Below the pieces are notes generated by a model. That model ran no database searches, had not been told where the DNA came from, and saw only the letters and a program-made list of their open reading frames with translations. This document shows, piece by piece, positions 11,444-20,664 of a stretch of DNA of 64,000 nt. The position numbers and the translations under genes were made by a program. Every line of letters starts with the position of its first letter. The first letter of the stretch is position 1. Origin of the DNA: Brucepastera parasyntrophica (GTDB lineage: Bacteria; Spirochaetota; Spirochaetia; Treponematales; Treponemataceae); the NCBI RefSeq assembly GCF_022376835.1, contig NZ_CP084606.1, forward strand, positions 124,001 to 188,000, read 5' to 3'.

Positions 11444-11935
11444 ATGACTATCACAAATGTAGCGCCGGCAGAATTGGATATTGCGGTCCGTATATATGAG
11501 CGGGTTATTCAGAATCTGCTGGAAATGGAAATATATCAATGGGACAATTACTATCCTGACAGGCAAACCATACAAAATGATATAATGAATAAACAGTTAT
11601 TCGCCGGAAAAATTGACGGCAGTATAGTTTCACTCTTTACCCTGAACCGTGAATATGATCCTGAATATCTGACTGTCCGCTGGAAATACCGGACTGATAG
11701 CTTTATTATACTGCACCGCTTCTGTGTTGAACCGAATGTACAAAACCAGGGAATCGGAAGCACAACAATAAAACTTGTTGAGCAGGACTTAAAACAGAAA
11801 GGTATTGAAGCGCTGCGTCTTGACGCTTTTTCGCAAAACCCGTTTGCATTAAAGCTTTATGAAAAGCTTGGCTACACAAGGGCAGGGGAGGCGGAATTCA
11901 GAAAAGGATTATTTTATTTGTATGAAAAAAAATAG
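11444..11935 (+). CDS. GNAT-family N-acetyltransferase
   Basis: A 163-residue protein from ATG 11444 (GGAAA upstream). An in-frame ATG at 11396 would add 16 residues that do not look like the family. The acetyl-CoA pyrophosphate-binding loop is seen as HRFCVEPNVQNQGIGSTTI, followed by LRLDAFSQNPFALKLYEKLGY, the usual C-terminal GNAT signature. The acceptor is unknown. It follows the export gene at short distance and ends before a bidirectional terminator, so it could be the last gene of the polysaccharide operon or independent. Confidence 0.8.
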   Translation: MTITNVAPAELDIAVRIYERVIQNLLEMEIYQWDNYYPDRQTIQNDIMNKQLFAGKIDGSIVSLFTLNREYDPEYLTVRWKYRTDSFIILHRFCVEPNVQNQGIGSTTIKLVEQDLKQKGIEALRLDAFSQNPFALKLYEKLGYTRAGEAEFRKGLFYLYEKK

Positions 11936-11972
11936 TCTAGCGGATTATATCTGACATTAAAAGCAATATACT

Positions 11973-12022
11973 AAAAAAGCTGAAAGCTTTTCTCAAAGGA
12001 GATAGGCTTTCAGCTTTTTTTT
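11973..12022. terminator. bidirectional intrinsic terminator
   Basis: An inverted repeat (AAAAAAGCTGAAAGC against GCTTTCAGCTTTTTTTT) separated by about 18 bases has A-runs on one side and T-runs on the other. It lies between convergent genes (GNAT on plus, anchored protein on minus) and can stop both. Confidence 0.85.
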
Positions 12023-12041
12023 AAACTGAATCTCAAGGCAT

Positions 12042-13124
12042 TCAATATTTAATCGAAGTCAGCAGCCGGTTCAGTTTTATTACCGGATCTTCATGTTCAG
12101 TAATCGCAAAGGTCACTTCATATCCCTTATCCGAGACAACTGTAAATGGAAGATTGATACAATCATGGATAATATTTTCCTGATTATACGGGAAATATTC
12201 AGGCTTCAGAATCGCCAGCGTACAGGAAGTTCCGTCATAGCGTATTTCCGCAATATTTGCCGGAAATTTCACCAGGAAAATAAGGAAGTCTGAAGAACCG
12301 CCTCCAATTGAAAGCCGGCGGCCGGCTTTTATCATATGAATATTCCGCTTACCGATATGGGTTGTCTGGTTCTGGACAAACAAATTCAGCATGAGCCTTC
12401 CGTCCTTCTTGACATCAATATGATCTGAAGAACTGGCTCCCGCCCTCGTCTGTTTTTTCACCGCATTGGTATGGTGGGCCGCGCTTGCCGCGCCTGATAA
12501 TACCGAATACCGTTCATTTTTGTCGGATTCCATCCGGTTCGCAAAAGCAGATATGGAATCGTCAAACGTGTTTTTTTCAACAGAATAATGAATCTGTTTA
12601 TCCTTTTTCTCCGCGTTAAATGAAAATTCCTGTTTGTCACGGTTTGCGTTCTGCAGAACATCAATATCGGAACGGTATGCAAAATTTCCGTCAATCTGTT
12701 TATTCTTTTCAACAGAATAATCGGAAATTGTTTTTGTATGATCCTGGGAATTTGCCGACGCGGCCGATAGTACTGCCTGACTTTCAGCCCTGTTGGCCGA
12801 TGTATCCTGGACAGTCTGTTTTTGCGAAAGTCCGTATTCTCCGGTCCTCCCTGATGATGCGGCGTATTTTTCGGGCTGGCGTGCGGAATCTCCGGTTGCC
12901 TGCCGGGCCTGTTTTTTCTCTTCCTCTTCGCCGGATGTATGGACATACAAAGAATGGGAAGCGGACTTCCGGGTGTGGTGAAGAATGAATAAAATCAGCA
13001 CAACTATCAGGACGACCGCGATAACGGCAAGAAGAATCGCAATAAAATAGGCCCGCCTGACCGTATAAGTGTTTTTGCTGAAAAATCTTTTACGGTAATC
13101 TGTATGTTTCCTGTCTGGGTTCAA
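12042..13124 (-). CDS. single-pass membrane protein with C-terminal globular domain
   Basis: A 360-residue protein. A basic N-terminus is followed by one strong membrane helix near residues 26-50 (AYFIAILLAVIAVVLIVVLI), a long low-complexity region (about 55-235) rich in Ser, Gln, Lys and Asp, and a compact C-terminal domain (about 240-360) with RRLSIGGGSSDFLIFL, which loosely resembles a forkhead-associated fold; that resemblance is only a guess. It overlaps the VWA gene by 35 bases and uses a TTG start at 13124, so translation is probably coupled. No catalytic motif is seen. The partnership with a VWA protein suggests a surface or envelope complex. Confidence 0.65.
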   Translation of the reverse strand: MNPDRKHTDYRKRFFSKNTYTVRRAYFIAILLAVIAVVLIVVLILFILHHTRKSASHSLYVHTSGEEEEKKQARQATGDSARQPEKYAASSGRTGEYGLSQKQTVQDTSANRAESQAVLSAASANSQDHTKTISDYSVEKNKQIDGNFAYRSDIDVLQNANRDKQEFSFNAEKKDKQIHYSVEKNTFDDSISAFANRMESDKNERYSVLSGAASAAHHTNAVKKQTRAGASSSDHIDVKKDGRLMLNLFVQNQTTHIGKRNIHMIKAGRRLSIGGGSSDFLIFLVKFPANIAEIRYDGTSCTLAILKPEYFPYNQENIIHDCINLPFTVVSDKGYEVTFAITEHEDPVIKLNRLLTSIKY

Positions 13125-14229
13125 CCCTGAGGTTGTCGGAAAATTCCAGTCTGAAGGAAATTTCCTGAGGCCCTGTCTGCACCGAATCGGGCAGTTTAAT
13201 ATCTGCTCTTAGTGTGGCCCTTTTATTGGGGGATATTTTCAGAAAGGCCGTTTTTTCAAGAATATTTGTACTACCCCAGTAAACCCCCGTAAGCTCCAGA
13301 TTAAGGGACTCCCTTGAAATATTCTGTACCTTAAATGGAATAGTAAAGTATTGACCCTTTTTTCCCATGTTTTCCGGATACGTTATCCGCGGAATTGAGA
13401 AAACGGTATCAACAAAATCCACAACGGTTTCTTCATCCTGGGGCATCGGGCTTGCCGGTATATCCAGTGCATTGGTAAATTCACCGGAAACATCATAATA
13501 CTGTTTTACTTCATCTTCCGTGGCTGCCGCAGTACCCGACTGGCCTTCTGCCGGAGCTGTCGCGGAAGAGGAGGTGCTTCCTGTCTGCTGCGCGGAAGCT
13601 CCGGCGTCTGTTCCTGCGGGACTTCCGTCAGAAACTGCCGCCGGTTCTTTTTTTTCCGAAACGACTGTTCCGTTAAGGCTTAATACTTCCGCGTCATCCG
13701 GGAAGGGGAGCTTTATATAATATACATTCCACCCTGCGCCCCGGATACGCCGCGCAGTTGAAACAATTTCCTCATGCACCTGTTCCGGCGTGTAATTCGC
13801 GTATCGGCTTGAGGACGGCGGGTTAAATATCCCGTCTGAAATGATTATGACAATCTTCTGCCGCTGCTGGTTCAGGGAAGAAATATACTGCCAGGTATAA
13901 TTAAGCCCCGAAAGAAAATCCGAATTCTGTCCGAGGGGAAAGAGCAGCATAAAACGCGATACTATTCTTGAAATGTCCACTTCATTCTGGATCGGCTGGA
14001 CTATTTCAAGATTTACCCTTGAATTAAAGGAAATAAGGTGAAAGGTATCCGTTTGCCTGACAAATCTGCGCGTTATATCAGGCAATACCTGGCTGTTAAT
14101 CTGGTTATACCAGGGAAGCATTGTGCCGGAAGTGTCCATCAACACTACAATATCCGCTCCCGCAGCGAAAGCGGAGAAAAGAGCGCTGCACATAATAATC
14201 AGTGCAAATATCTTTTTTATTTTTAGCAT
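13090..14229 (-). CDS. periplasmic von Willebrand factor A (VWA) domain protein
   Basis: A 379-residue protein with a signal peptide (KKIFALIIMCSALFSAFAAG) followed at once by a VWA domain: IVVLMDTSGTM supplies the DxSxT MIDAS motif, and IVIIISDGIF the second acidic cluster. A Ser/Ala/Thr/Gly-rich linker (about 195-235) leads to a C-terminal beta-rich domain (PENMGKKGQYFTIPFKVQNIS onward) that resembles an Ig-like or CARDB-type fold. GGAGGGAAGG precedes the ATG. VWA domains bind metal-dependent protein ligands, so an adhesive or scaffold role in the envelope is reasonable; no partner is proven. Confidence 0.75.
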   Translation of the reverse strand: MLKIKKIFALIIMCSALFSAFAAGADIVVLMDTSGTMLPWYNQINSQVLPDITRRFVRQTDTFHLISFNSRVNLEIVQPIQNEVDISRIVSRFMLLFPLGQNSDFLSGLNYTWQYISSLNQQRQKIVIIISDGIFNPPSSSRYANYTPEQVHEEIVSTARRIRGAGWNVYYIKLPFPDDAEVLSLNGTVVSEKKEPAAVSDGSPAGTDAGASAQQTGSTSSSATAPAEGQSGTAAATEDEVKQYYDVSGEFTNALDIPASPMPQDEETVVDFVDTVFSIPRITYPENMGKKGQYFTIPFKVQNISRESLNLELTGVYWGSTNILEKTAFLKISPNKRATLRADIKLPDSVQTGPQEISFRLEFSDNLRVEPRQETYRLP

Positions 14230-14253
14230 ATCCTTCCCTCCAAAAATACTGAA

Positions 14254-16935
14254 CTAGAAAGATGCAGCTTTGATGGACTTTATCGTATAATCATAATTAC
14301 GATCGTTAATCGTAAATTTCAGGTTTTCACCTTCCCGGTGGTTAAGAATCGCATTACCGAACGGCGACATATAGGAAATAACCGAATTGTCCGGATCAGA
14401 CTCCCATGGGCCGAGAATTGTGTACGTTTCATCCTCGCCGGCTTCATTATTCTTCAGCGACACAACCGTTCCGAATGAAACCCTGGTTGTCGTGGTAGTG
14501 GTCGGATCAAAGATCTGGGCCCGGTCTATTTCTTCCTGCAGACGCGTAGCGGTTGCATTCAGAATAGTCTGCCGTTCCTTTGCCGCCTTATACTCGGAGT
14601 TTTCGCGCAAGTCACCCAGAGAGAGCGCAAATCCGATTTCCTTTGAGTTGGCCGGAATTTCAACTTCAATAATATTCTGAAGCTGTTTTTTCTTTACCTC
14701 GTACATTTTGGATGTAACAATCAGTCCCTTTGAAACAACGGCTTTTTCCTCTGTCCCGAAGAACTTGAAGCCCTTATGTTTTTCCAGAATTTTGTTGCGG
14801 AGATTCATTTTTATCGCCGGGTCAAGGTCCTTAACATCATCCACAAGCGTATACAGGCGGGTAATTGTGCCGATATCATTCTGGAGAATATAATTTTCCA
14901 GAAGGGAGTCTTTTCCGAACAGTATTCCCAGGACCTGTCTGTTCAGTTTCCTGTTTTCGGTTGTTTCGCGGTGGTTCGCAATTTCCCGGTACGTGAGATC
15001 AAGAATATGGATCAGCGTAATAAGCTGCTTTTCATAAGGAATATCCAGTTCCTTGAACCACTGCTCATCCTGGGCGTTCTTGAAAAACCAGATAACCGCT
15101 TCACGGTAATCGCGATAATTCTCAAAACAGAGCGCCGCCAGTTCTTTTACCTTGTCGCTGTATCCTTCCTTAATAAGGGAATCAATAATGTCAGCTGACA
15201 GAACAGTCGGGAAAAGTTTGATATAATAATCCGCCCAGTCGGGGAGGAATATTTTTATATGCTGAAGGTAGCTTTTTTTCAGATTATTGTCCTTTATTGC
15301 GAGGTACACAACTGAGGGATCATCGATTTCCGAAAACAGCTCGGCAAAATTATACTGGATTCCCGGATTAATGTGCGGGTGCTTTGCGACAATTTGTTTT
15401 ACAACCAGATATGAAGCGATTATCTGCTCATTTACCTGATTGAATGCCTTCAGATATCCGGCAAAATAGCTGAACATTTCCGCGAAATATTCCGAATCCG
15501 GCTCGGCTTTTTCGGAAAAGTCCATCAGAATATCAATGCGGGAAAAGAAATTCTTCTGGGCCTTGAATTCATTGAATAACTTTTCTTCAACGGAAATGGG
15601 CCGGTCGCGGACAATATACATGTCTATATTTGTGGGATCCACGCCGAATCCCGGGTCTTCCTTGAGAATAGTCCTGGCTTTGGAACTCCAGTTTGTCCAT
15701 TCGCCGGGAGTAAGAACAGACGGAACCAGTTCAGCTTTTATGTGCTTGAGGTCACAGCAGTTATCATAGCTCCTGATAATCACTTTAAGGGTCCAGTTCG
15801 GGTCCTTTTTGATTTTTTCAGACAGTTTTTCCTTTTTCCAGATGGATTTCAGTACCCAGATATGGTCCTTGTTCAGGGTCTGCAGGGCGTTCACGCCCAT
15901 TTTCAGACTCATGGAATGGCCGCGTTTTTTTGCGAAGTCAATGGTAATTTCATCATTTTTTACGTTCGCTATCCGGCCCACACCCCATGAACGGTGGTGT
16001 ACAAAATTGCCGGTATCGAATGAGATATGTTTTTCAAATTCAGCTATTGCTTCAAAAACATTCCGCCAGCTCTGATTCAGGTTTGAGGCCTTTATATACT
16101 CATCCAGCTGACTGTGGTCAGCGTACTTTCCGCGGAAACATTCAACTATTTCCTTTCTCGCCCAGGAATCCTTTTCATCATAGGAGAGAATCAGTTTTAA
16201 AATATCTATAGCAGTATTCCAGTCTTTTTTGTTTTTATAATAGGTATACAATTCCTGCAAAAGCATTGCGCTCCGGTCATCGCCCATGACCTTCGCGATC
16301 TTGCGCTGCACATGATAAAAGAAGTCAATTTCTTCCGGAATAAGCGATACAAGGTGCGTCCATATTTCCTTTATGGAACTGACCTGTTTTCTGTTTATAA
16401 ACCGGTACAGTGCCTTTTTGTAGTAATCGACGGCGGTTTCAATATCGCCTTCTTTTTCATATTTTTCGGCCAGAAGCTTTGCGATATCGGCTTCATCGTA
16501 ATCGATTTTTACGAGACGCTCCCATATCTGATACAGTTTTTCGTTATTGTCTTCTTTATAGCAGTCAGCGAGTGTTCTCAGCGCGAATTTCGATTCTCCG
16601 AATTCAAGCATGCGTTCGCACAGATATTCAACAATAGGGGTTTTATGGTTATCAATGAAAATATTGATAAGAGAAACCATGGCCGAATCATCGAGCAGCT
16701 GCCTCGAAAGGGCGCTTATTCCCGACAGATACAAGGCAATAATACTGTTTTTCGTATGAGCCAGGTGTTCATCACACAGCTTTTTAATTTCATCAGTACA
16801 TTTTTCCTGCTGCGCCTGTTTTAAAATGTCGTCAAGTTCCTTAAAATTACTGATTGAATAATTACTTATTGTAGCACGGGTCCACTTTTCTTCATTCAGC
16901 ATATCTTGGACGGTTTTAACCAACGACTCGGACAT
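14254..16935 (-). CDS. giant GreA-domain transcription factor with TPR-like N-terminus
   Basis: A protein of 893 residues, about five times the usual GreA length. The last ~160 residues are GreA/GreB-like: a coiled coil with the acidic tip LGDLRENSEYKAAKERQ (the Asp and Glu that act at the RNA polymerase active site are present), then the FKBP-like C-terminal domain (YTILGPWESDPDN, ISYMSPFGNAIL). The upstream ~700 residues are helical repeat sequence (for example EKYEKEGDIETAVDYYKKAL), and around residues 305-345 there is a small beta module (HHRSWGVGRIANVKNDEITIDF) like an RNAP-binding CarD/SH3-type domain. This architecture is known from spirochaetes. It probably rescues backtracked RNA polymerase. 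GGAGAG precedes the ATG. Confidence 0.85.
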   Translation of the reverse strand: MSESLVKTVQDMLNEEKWTRATISNYSISNFKELDDILKQAQQEKCTDEIKKLCDEHLAHTKNSIIALYLSGISALSRQLLDDSAMVSLINIFIDNHKTPIVEYLCERMLEFGESKFALRTLADCYKEDNNEKLYQIWERLVKIDYDEADIAKLLAEKYEKEGDIETAVDYYKKALYRFINRKQVSSIKEIWTHLVSLIPEEIDFFYHVQRKIAKVMGDDRSAMLLQELYTYYKNKKDWNTAIDILKLILSYDEKDSWARKEIVECFRGKYADHSQLDEYIKASNLNQSWRNVFEAIAEFEKHISFDTGNFVHHRSWGVGRIANVKNDEITIDFAKKRGHSMSLKMGVNALQTLNKDHIWVLKSIWKKEKLSEKIKKDPNWTLKVIIRSYDNCCDLKHIKAELVPSVLTPGEWTNWSSKARTILKEDPGFGVDPTNIDMYIVRDRPISVEEKLFNEFKAQKNFFSRIDILMDFSEKAEPDSEYFAEMFSYFAGYLKAFNQVNEQIIASYLVVKQIVAKHPHINPGIQYNFAELFSEIDDPSVVYLAIKDNNLKKSYLQHIKIFLPDWADYYIKLFPTVLSADIIDSLIKEGYSDKVKELAALCFENYRDYREAVIWFFKNAQDEQWFKELDIPYEKQLITLIHILDLTYREIANHRETTENRKLNRQVLGILFGKDSLLENYILQNDIGTITRLYTLVDDVKDLDPAIKMNLRNKILEKHKGFKFFGTEEKAVVSKGLIVTSKMYEVKKKQLQNIIEVEIPANSKEIGFALSLGDLRENSEYKAAKERQTILNATATRLQEEIDRAQIFDPTTTTTTRVSFGTVVSLKNNEAGEDETYTILGPWESDPDNSVISYMSPFGNAILNHREGENLKFTINDRNYDYTIKSIKAASF

Positions 16936-16960
16936 ATTCTTCTCTCCTAAACAGGATCCG

Positions 16961-17896
16961 CTATGATATATACCTGTTGTATACGTCAGGATCCAATAAT
17001 TTTATTTTCAGTAGCACTTCATTAATTCGGGTTTTATCGTCATTGGAATTCACATAATGATCAATTAACCAAAAATAATGATTAATAAGTTTTGGTACTA
17101 AAAGTACCCTTGATTCAGCCGGGGCTTCTTTTATTTCATTTTCCAGGGCAAAAATTGCCTGTTTCAGCTTGCCGAATTCAAAGGCCCTTAATTCCCTTTT
17201 TACATTCAAAACTCCGTACAATACACCGTACACCGGTATCCATTCGGCAAGTTCGGAACCGGTATACCCAAGCGCTTCGATTTGTGAAACAAGCCGTTTT
17301 ATAATTTCCGATTCCAGAAAATATAACTCGACCCGGGAAGCGTCTTTGAAAAAAGCCTCACGGAACAGAACCTTGGAAATGCGCGTTTCGCCGCAGAGGG
17401 CATAACAGTCTGCAAGTTCCGCAAGAATGGCAGGGGAATCGTCCCGCTCTTTTGCCTGTTCAAGAAACTGCACTGCGTACTCATAATCGCCGAGTTCCTT
17501 GTAACACAGCCCCATTTTACGGTATAACTCAGGATCCTGGGTTATACTGTCTTCACGGTATTGTGACTGATATAGCTGCAGGGCAGTTACAAACGCGCAC
17601 TGCTTTAATGCATACAATATCTGTTCGCGTTCTTCCCCCTGCTTTTTCATATATTCGCTGAAAGACTTCCACTGCGAAACCAGATATTCAGCCTTTTCAA
17701 AGGCTGTTTCCGAAGATTCGAGTCTTTTCAGTTTGTCCGACCAGAAATTTACCCCCGCCAATGCATAAATAACATCAGTGTTGTCAAGATCCTGCTGTAG
17801 AATTATAGTCAATTCACGGTTGGCCTGTTCTATTTCTCCGGTTTTGAGAAGGTCATACACTTGTTGTAATACTCCGTGAACAGGTCCGGTCGTCAT
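16961..17896 (-). CDS. tetratricopeptide-repeat protein
   Basis: A 311-residue soluble helical repeat protein. TPR-like units are visible at about residues 15-60, 125-155 (YRKMGLCYKELGDYEYAVQF) and 160-190. No signal peptide is present, so it is cytoplasmic. It is transcribed ahead of the giant GreA gene (26-base gap) from its own sigma-70 type promoter, and the pair may act together. Its molecular role is unknown; TPR proteins usually act as protein-binding adaptors. Confidence 0.75.
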   Translation of the reverse strand: MTTGPVHGVLQQVYDLLKTGEIEQANRELTIILQQDLDNTDVIYALAGVNFWSDKLKRLESSETAFEKAEYLVSQWKSFSEYMKKQGEEREQILYALKQCAFVTALQLYQSQYREDSITQDPELYRKMGLCYKELGDYEYAVQFLEQAKERDDSPAILAELADCYALCGETRISKVLFREAFFKDASRVELYFLESEIIKRLVSQIEALGYTGSELAEWIPVYGVLYGVLNVKRELRAFEFGKLKQAIFALENEIKEAPAESRVLLVPKLINHYFWLIDHYVNSNDDKTRINEVLLKIKLLDPDVYNRYIS

Positions 17897-17908
17897 AATA
17901 TTACTTCC

Positions 17909-17936
17909 ATTATACTCATTCCTGACGTTTAGTCAA
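17909..17936 (-). promoter_or_regulatory. sigma-70 promoter for the TPR/GreA operon
   Basis: On the minus strand TTGACT (17931-17936) is 16 bases from a perfect TATAAT (17909-17914), with GGAAGT and the ATG of the TPR gene just downstream. It is divergent from the rpe promoter. Confidence 0.75.
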
Positions 17937-17949
17937 TTAATAGGTCGTA

Positions 17950-17978
17950 TTTACAGCTTTGCATGAGTTTGCTACTAT
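17950..17978 (+). promoter_or_regulatory. rpe promoter, apparently leaderless
   Basis: TTTACA (17950-17955), a 17-base spacer and TACTAT (17973-17978) place the expected start of transcription at about the A of ATG 17985. No ribosome-binding site lies upstream. Confidence 0.55.
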
Positions 17979-17984
17979 ACAATT

Positions 17985-18612
17985 ATGTCAAAGTCTTTTT
18001 ACTGTGTCCGTCAATTATCAGCGCCGATTTTTCCGATTTGGGAGCGGCCCTGAAGAAAATAGAAGAAAAAAACGGCGATTGGGTCCATATTGATGTTATG
18101 GATGGTCATTTTGTGCCCAATTTAACAATAGGGGCTCCTGTTGTTAAGGGGCTCCGTTCCCGGACAAATCTTCCTTTTGATGTTCATCTTATGGTGTCAA
18201 ATCCGGCAGAGCATATTGCCCCCTTTGCCGACGCAGGGGCCGATTATCTTACCTTTCATATCGAGGCCGCGGTCCATGCCCACCGGATTATTACCGCGAT
18301 TAAGGAAGCCGGAATGAAGGCGGGAATAAGTCTGGTTCCTTCCACTCCGGTTTCCGCAATTGAGGAAATACTCCCTATTGTTGACCTTGTGCTGGTTATG
18401 AGCGTTAATCCGGGCTTCAGCGGGCAAAAAATGATCAATTTTTGCCTTGAAAAGGTACATAAATTAAAAAAATCAAGCGGGAAGCCGATTATTCATATAT
18501 AGTATCATTAGACGGAGGCGTTAATTCTCAAACACTTCCCGAGGTACTTGAAGCGGGGGCAGAAGCGGTTGTATCAGGTTCCGCATTTTTTACCGGAGAA
18601 TTGACAATCTGA
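17985..18612 (+). CDS. rpe: ribulose-phosphate 3-epimerase, one certain and one inferred frameshift
   Basis: Restored length is about 209 residues. Family motifs run in order: LLCPSIISADFSDL, WVHIDVMDGHFVPNLTIG, FDVHLMV, MSVNPGFSGQ and, after the break, VSLDGGVNSQTLPEV and VVSGSAFFTG. The frame is lost at 18466-18472 in an A run; one more A gives KLKKIKREADYSYIVSLDGG. At the 5' end, ATG 17985 followed by one more T in the T5 run (17996-18000) would give MSKSFLLCPSII, a better family N-terminus than the uninterrupted start at 17963. The enzyme interconverts ribulose-5-phosphate and xylulose-5-phosphate in the pentose phosphate pathway. Confidence 0.88.
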
Positions 18613-18655
18613 TACAGACCCGATACAGGCTGCGTTATCCGTTATGGAGATTCTT

Positions 18656-19609
18656 ATGAAGAAACAGGTGTGTTTTTTGCTGATACTGTCGGCTGTTTTG
18701 ACCCTATCCGCCCAGGACCCGTTAATGACGGGACTTGACGCCTACGCGCGTTCCGACTGGTCAACAGCCATCCTTTCTTTCCGGAAGGCCGCCTCGGAAC
18801 CGGGAGCGGGCGCGGAACCCTGGTACTGGCTGATAATGGCGGAACTGTCGGCTGAGGAATACTCCCGCGCGCTCGCCGATATAGAACGGTTTAATATTTC
18901 ATTCCCCGCGGACGCCCGTATTCCCGATACCCGCTATCAAAAGGGGCGTGTCCAGTTTTTGCTGCGGCAGTACGATGATTCAATCAAAACACTGTATCAG
19001 TTTATAAGCACCTGGCCGTCGCACCCCATGATTTCTTCCGCCTATTACTGGATCGGAGAAAGTCTTTATGCGGTAGGCCGGTTTGATGAGGCTAGAAACA
19101 TCTTTTTGGTAGTGACCGACTCCTATCCTCAGGCTGTTAAGAGGGAAGCCTCCCTGTACCGCATTTCCCTGATCGACCAGAAAGACAAGGAAGAAGAACT
19201 CCTGAAGCTGCTGAAAATGAGCCATGAAGAGTCTCTGCGGGTTATTGAAGACTACCAGAGGCGTGAAAAAACCTATGAACAGGCGATAACCGCCTACCAA
19301 AAACGTATCTCGGATATGATAAAGGATACCCGTCTCGGGGAACTTGAAAAACAGCTTGCTGACGAGAAGGGAAGGACAGCCCTGCTGCAGGACAAAATAT
19401 CCACCTTGGAAATACAGAATGCCGAACTGGTTTCTTCGCTTGCCAGAACAGGCACTCATGTCCCGGCTACCGCAACTACTCCCGATGTTTCGCAGAATAT
19501 AAATTCTCCGGATCCTGATAAAAGACGGCTCGCACTCGAGGCTTTACGCAATAAGGCGCAGGCCTTACAGCATGTGTATGATGAGTTACTGACTGGAGGG
19601 AATCAGTGA
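18656..19609 (+). CDS. periplasmic TPR protein with coiled coil (YbgF-like layout)
   Basis: A 317-residue protein from ATG 18656, chosen because GGAG lies eight bases upstream; an in-frame ATG at 18644 has no such site. There is a signal peptide (KKQVCFLLILSAVLTLSA), then TPR-type units between about residues 20 and 175 (FRKAASEPGAGAEPWYWLIM; YYWIGESLYAVGRFDEARNIF), then a coiled coil (about 200-260). The order of TPR and coiled coil is the reverse of classical CpoB/YbgF. It overlaps the next gene by four bases (GTGA). It is probably an envelope scaffold protein with no assigned partner. Confidence 0.7.
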   Translation: MKKQVCFLLILSAVLTLSAQDPLMTGLDAYARSDWSTAILSFRKAASEPGAGAEPWYWLIMAELSAEEYSRALADIERFNISFPADARIPDTRYQKGRVQFLLRQYDDSIKTLYQFISTWPSHPMISSAYYWIGESLYAVGRFDEARNIFLVVTDSYPQAVKREASLYRISLIDQKDKEEELLKLLKMSHEESLRVIEDYQRREKTYEQAITAYQKRISDMIKDTRLGELEKQLADEKGRTALLQDKISTLEIQNAELVSSLARTGTHVPATATTPDVSQNINSPDPDKRRLALEALRNKAQALQHVYDELLTGGNQ

Positions 19610-20655
19610 AAAAAATAATAACATTCGGATTATGTGTCCTTTTATGCTGCAGTTCATTGCTGTTCGCTGAATCAGTTGAATTGGTCGGCGGTAAGCTGAA
19701 GCTGGTTTTATATCCCAAAACCGGAACTTTTTCCCTGTACCACTTGTCGGATGTGGGAAAAAACAGATACGAACCTCTGTATGAGGACCGGAATGACGGT
19801 ATTACAAACTGGTATTCCGTAAATTCAAACGGCAGAATTTTCAAACTTGAAAAGAAACCGTTCCGGCCGGTAGAAATAGAAGTCACCGAGACAGGGGCAA
19901 AATTCATTTTTACTCCTTCCGATGATTTCCAGGTTGAACAGGAATTTTCATTTGTCAATGATCCTGAAACGGCTATTCCCGCCGCTGTCCGCATTGAAAC
20001 CAGAGTAGAAAATACTTCAGGAAAGGTCGGAACTTTTGCCGTAAAAGCCCTTTATGATACAATTCTGGGGGAAAACCAGGGGATCCATTTTTCAACCGAT
20101 TTGCGCAACCGGGTCTCCACAGAGACAAAATTTGTTGCCGGTGTAAACCCCGACAAGGTTCTTGTTTCTCAGAATAAAACCAATTCCCTGATGTTTTTAC
20201 TGGGCGAGTCCGTTCCGAACCGGCACGAAAGCATGTATGTTGCAAACTGGAACCGCCTTAATACTCATTCCTGGCTGCCCGAATTTGTTGAGGGGCGTTC
20301 TTTTAATACCCAATATTCAATAAACGATTCGGCAGTTTTAATAGTCTGGCCGGAAAGAAAACTTGCCGCGAACCGCAAAATGATTACGGAGCTGATTATA
20401 GGGCCTTACACCCCATCTCTTATTCCCGGATATGTTCCCGGCTCGGCGGCGGAAACGGACCGGCTGGCGGATTCCGAGTATGTATATACCGAAGCTGAAA
20501 TGCTCTCGTTTACTGTTTGGGAAAGACAGCAGGCGATCCTCAGACTTTTTGAACGGATTGAGGAAATAGAAGCAAATCCTGAGTCAGCGACAGATGAAGA
20601 ACTGGTTCAGTTAAATGAAGCTCTGGACTTTTTGCTTGAACAGACACAGGAGTAA
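19606..20655 (+). CDS. uncharacterised exported protein
   Basis: A 349-residue protein with GTG start, TGGAGGG upstream and a clear signal peptide (KKIITFGLCVLLCCSSLLFAE). The mature part is beta-rich (VELVGGKLKLVLYPKTGTFSL; RIETRVENTSGKVGTFAVKAL) and ends in an acidic helical tail with two short helices (about 300-349). I recognise it only as the kind of conserved hypothetical found in treponemes. It is translationally coupled to the TPR protein upstream and followed 9 bases later by another TPR protein, so the three probably form an envelope module. Confidence 0.65.
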   Translation: MKKIITFGLCVLLCCSSLLFAESVELVGGKLKLVLYPKTGTFSLYHLSDVGKNRYEPLYEDRNDGITNWYSVNSNGRIFKLEKKPFRPVEIEVTETGAKFIFTPSDDFQVEQEFSFVNDPETAIPAAVRIETRVENTSGKVGTFAVKALYDTILGENQGIHFSTDLRNRVSTETKFVAGVNPDKVLVSQNKTNSLMFLLGESVPNRHESMYVANWNRLNTHSWLPEFVEGRSFNTQYSINDSAVLIVWPERKLAANRKMITELIIGPYTPSLIPGYVPGSAAETDRLADSEYVYTEAEMLSFTVWERQQAILRLFERIEEIEANPESATDEELVQLNEALDFLLEQTQE

Positions 20656-20664
20656 CATACTGTA

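Noticed and set aside
14387-16824. Several plus-strand frames opposite the GreA-type gene
   Set aside because: They are shadows of a strongly conserved protein on the other strand.
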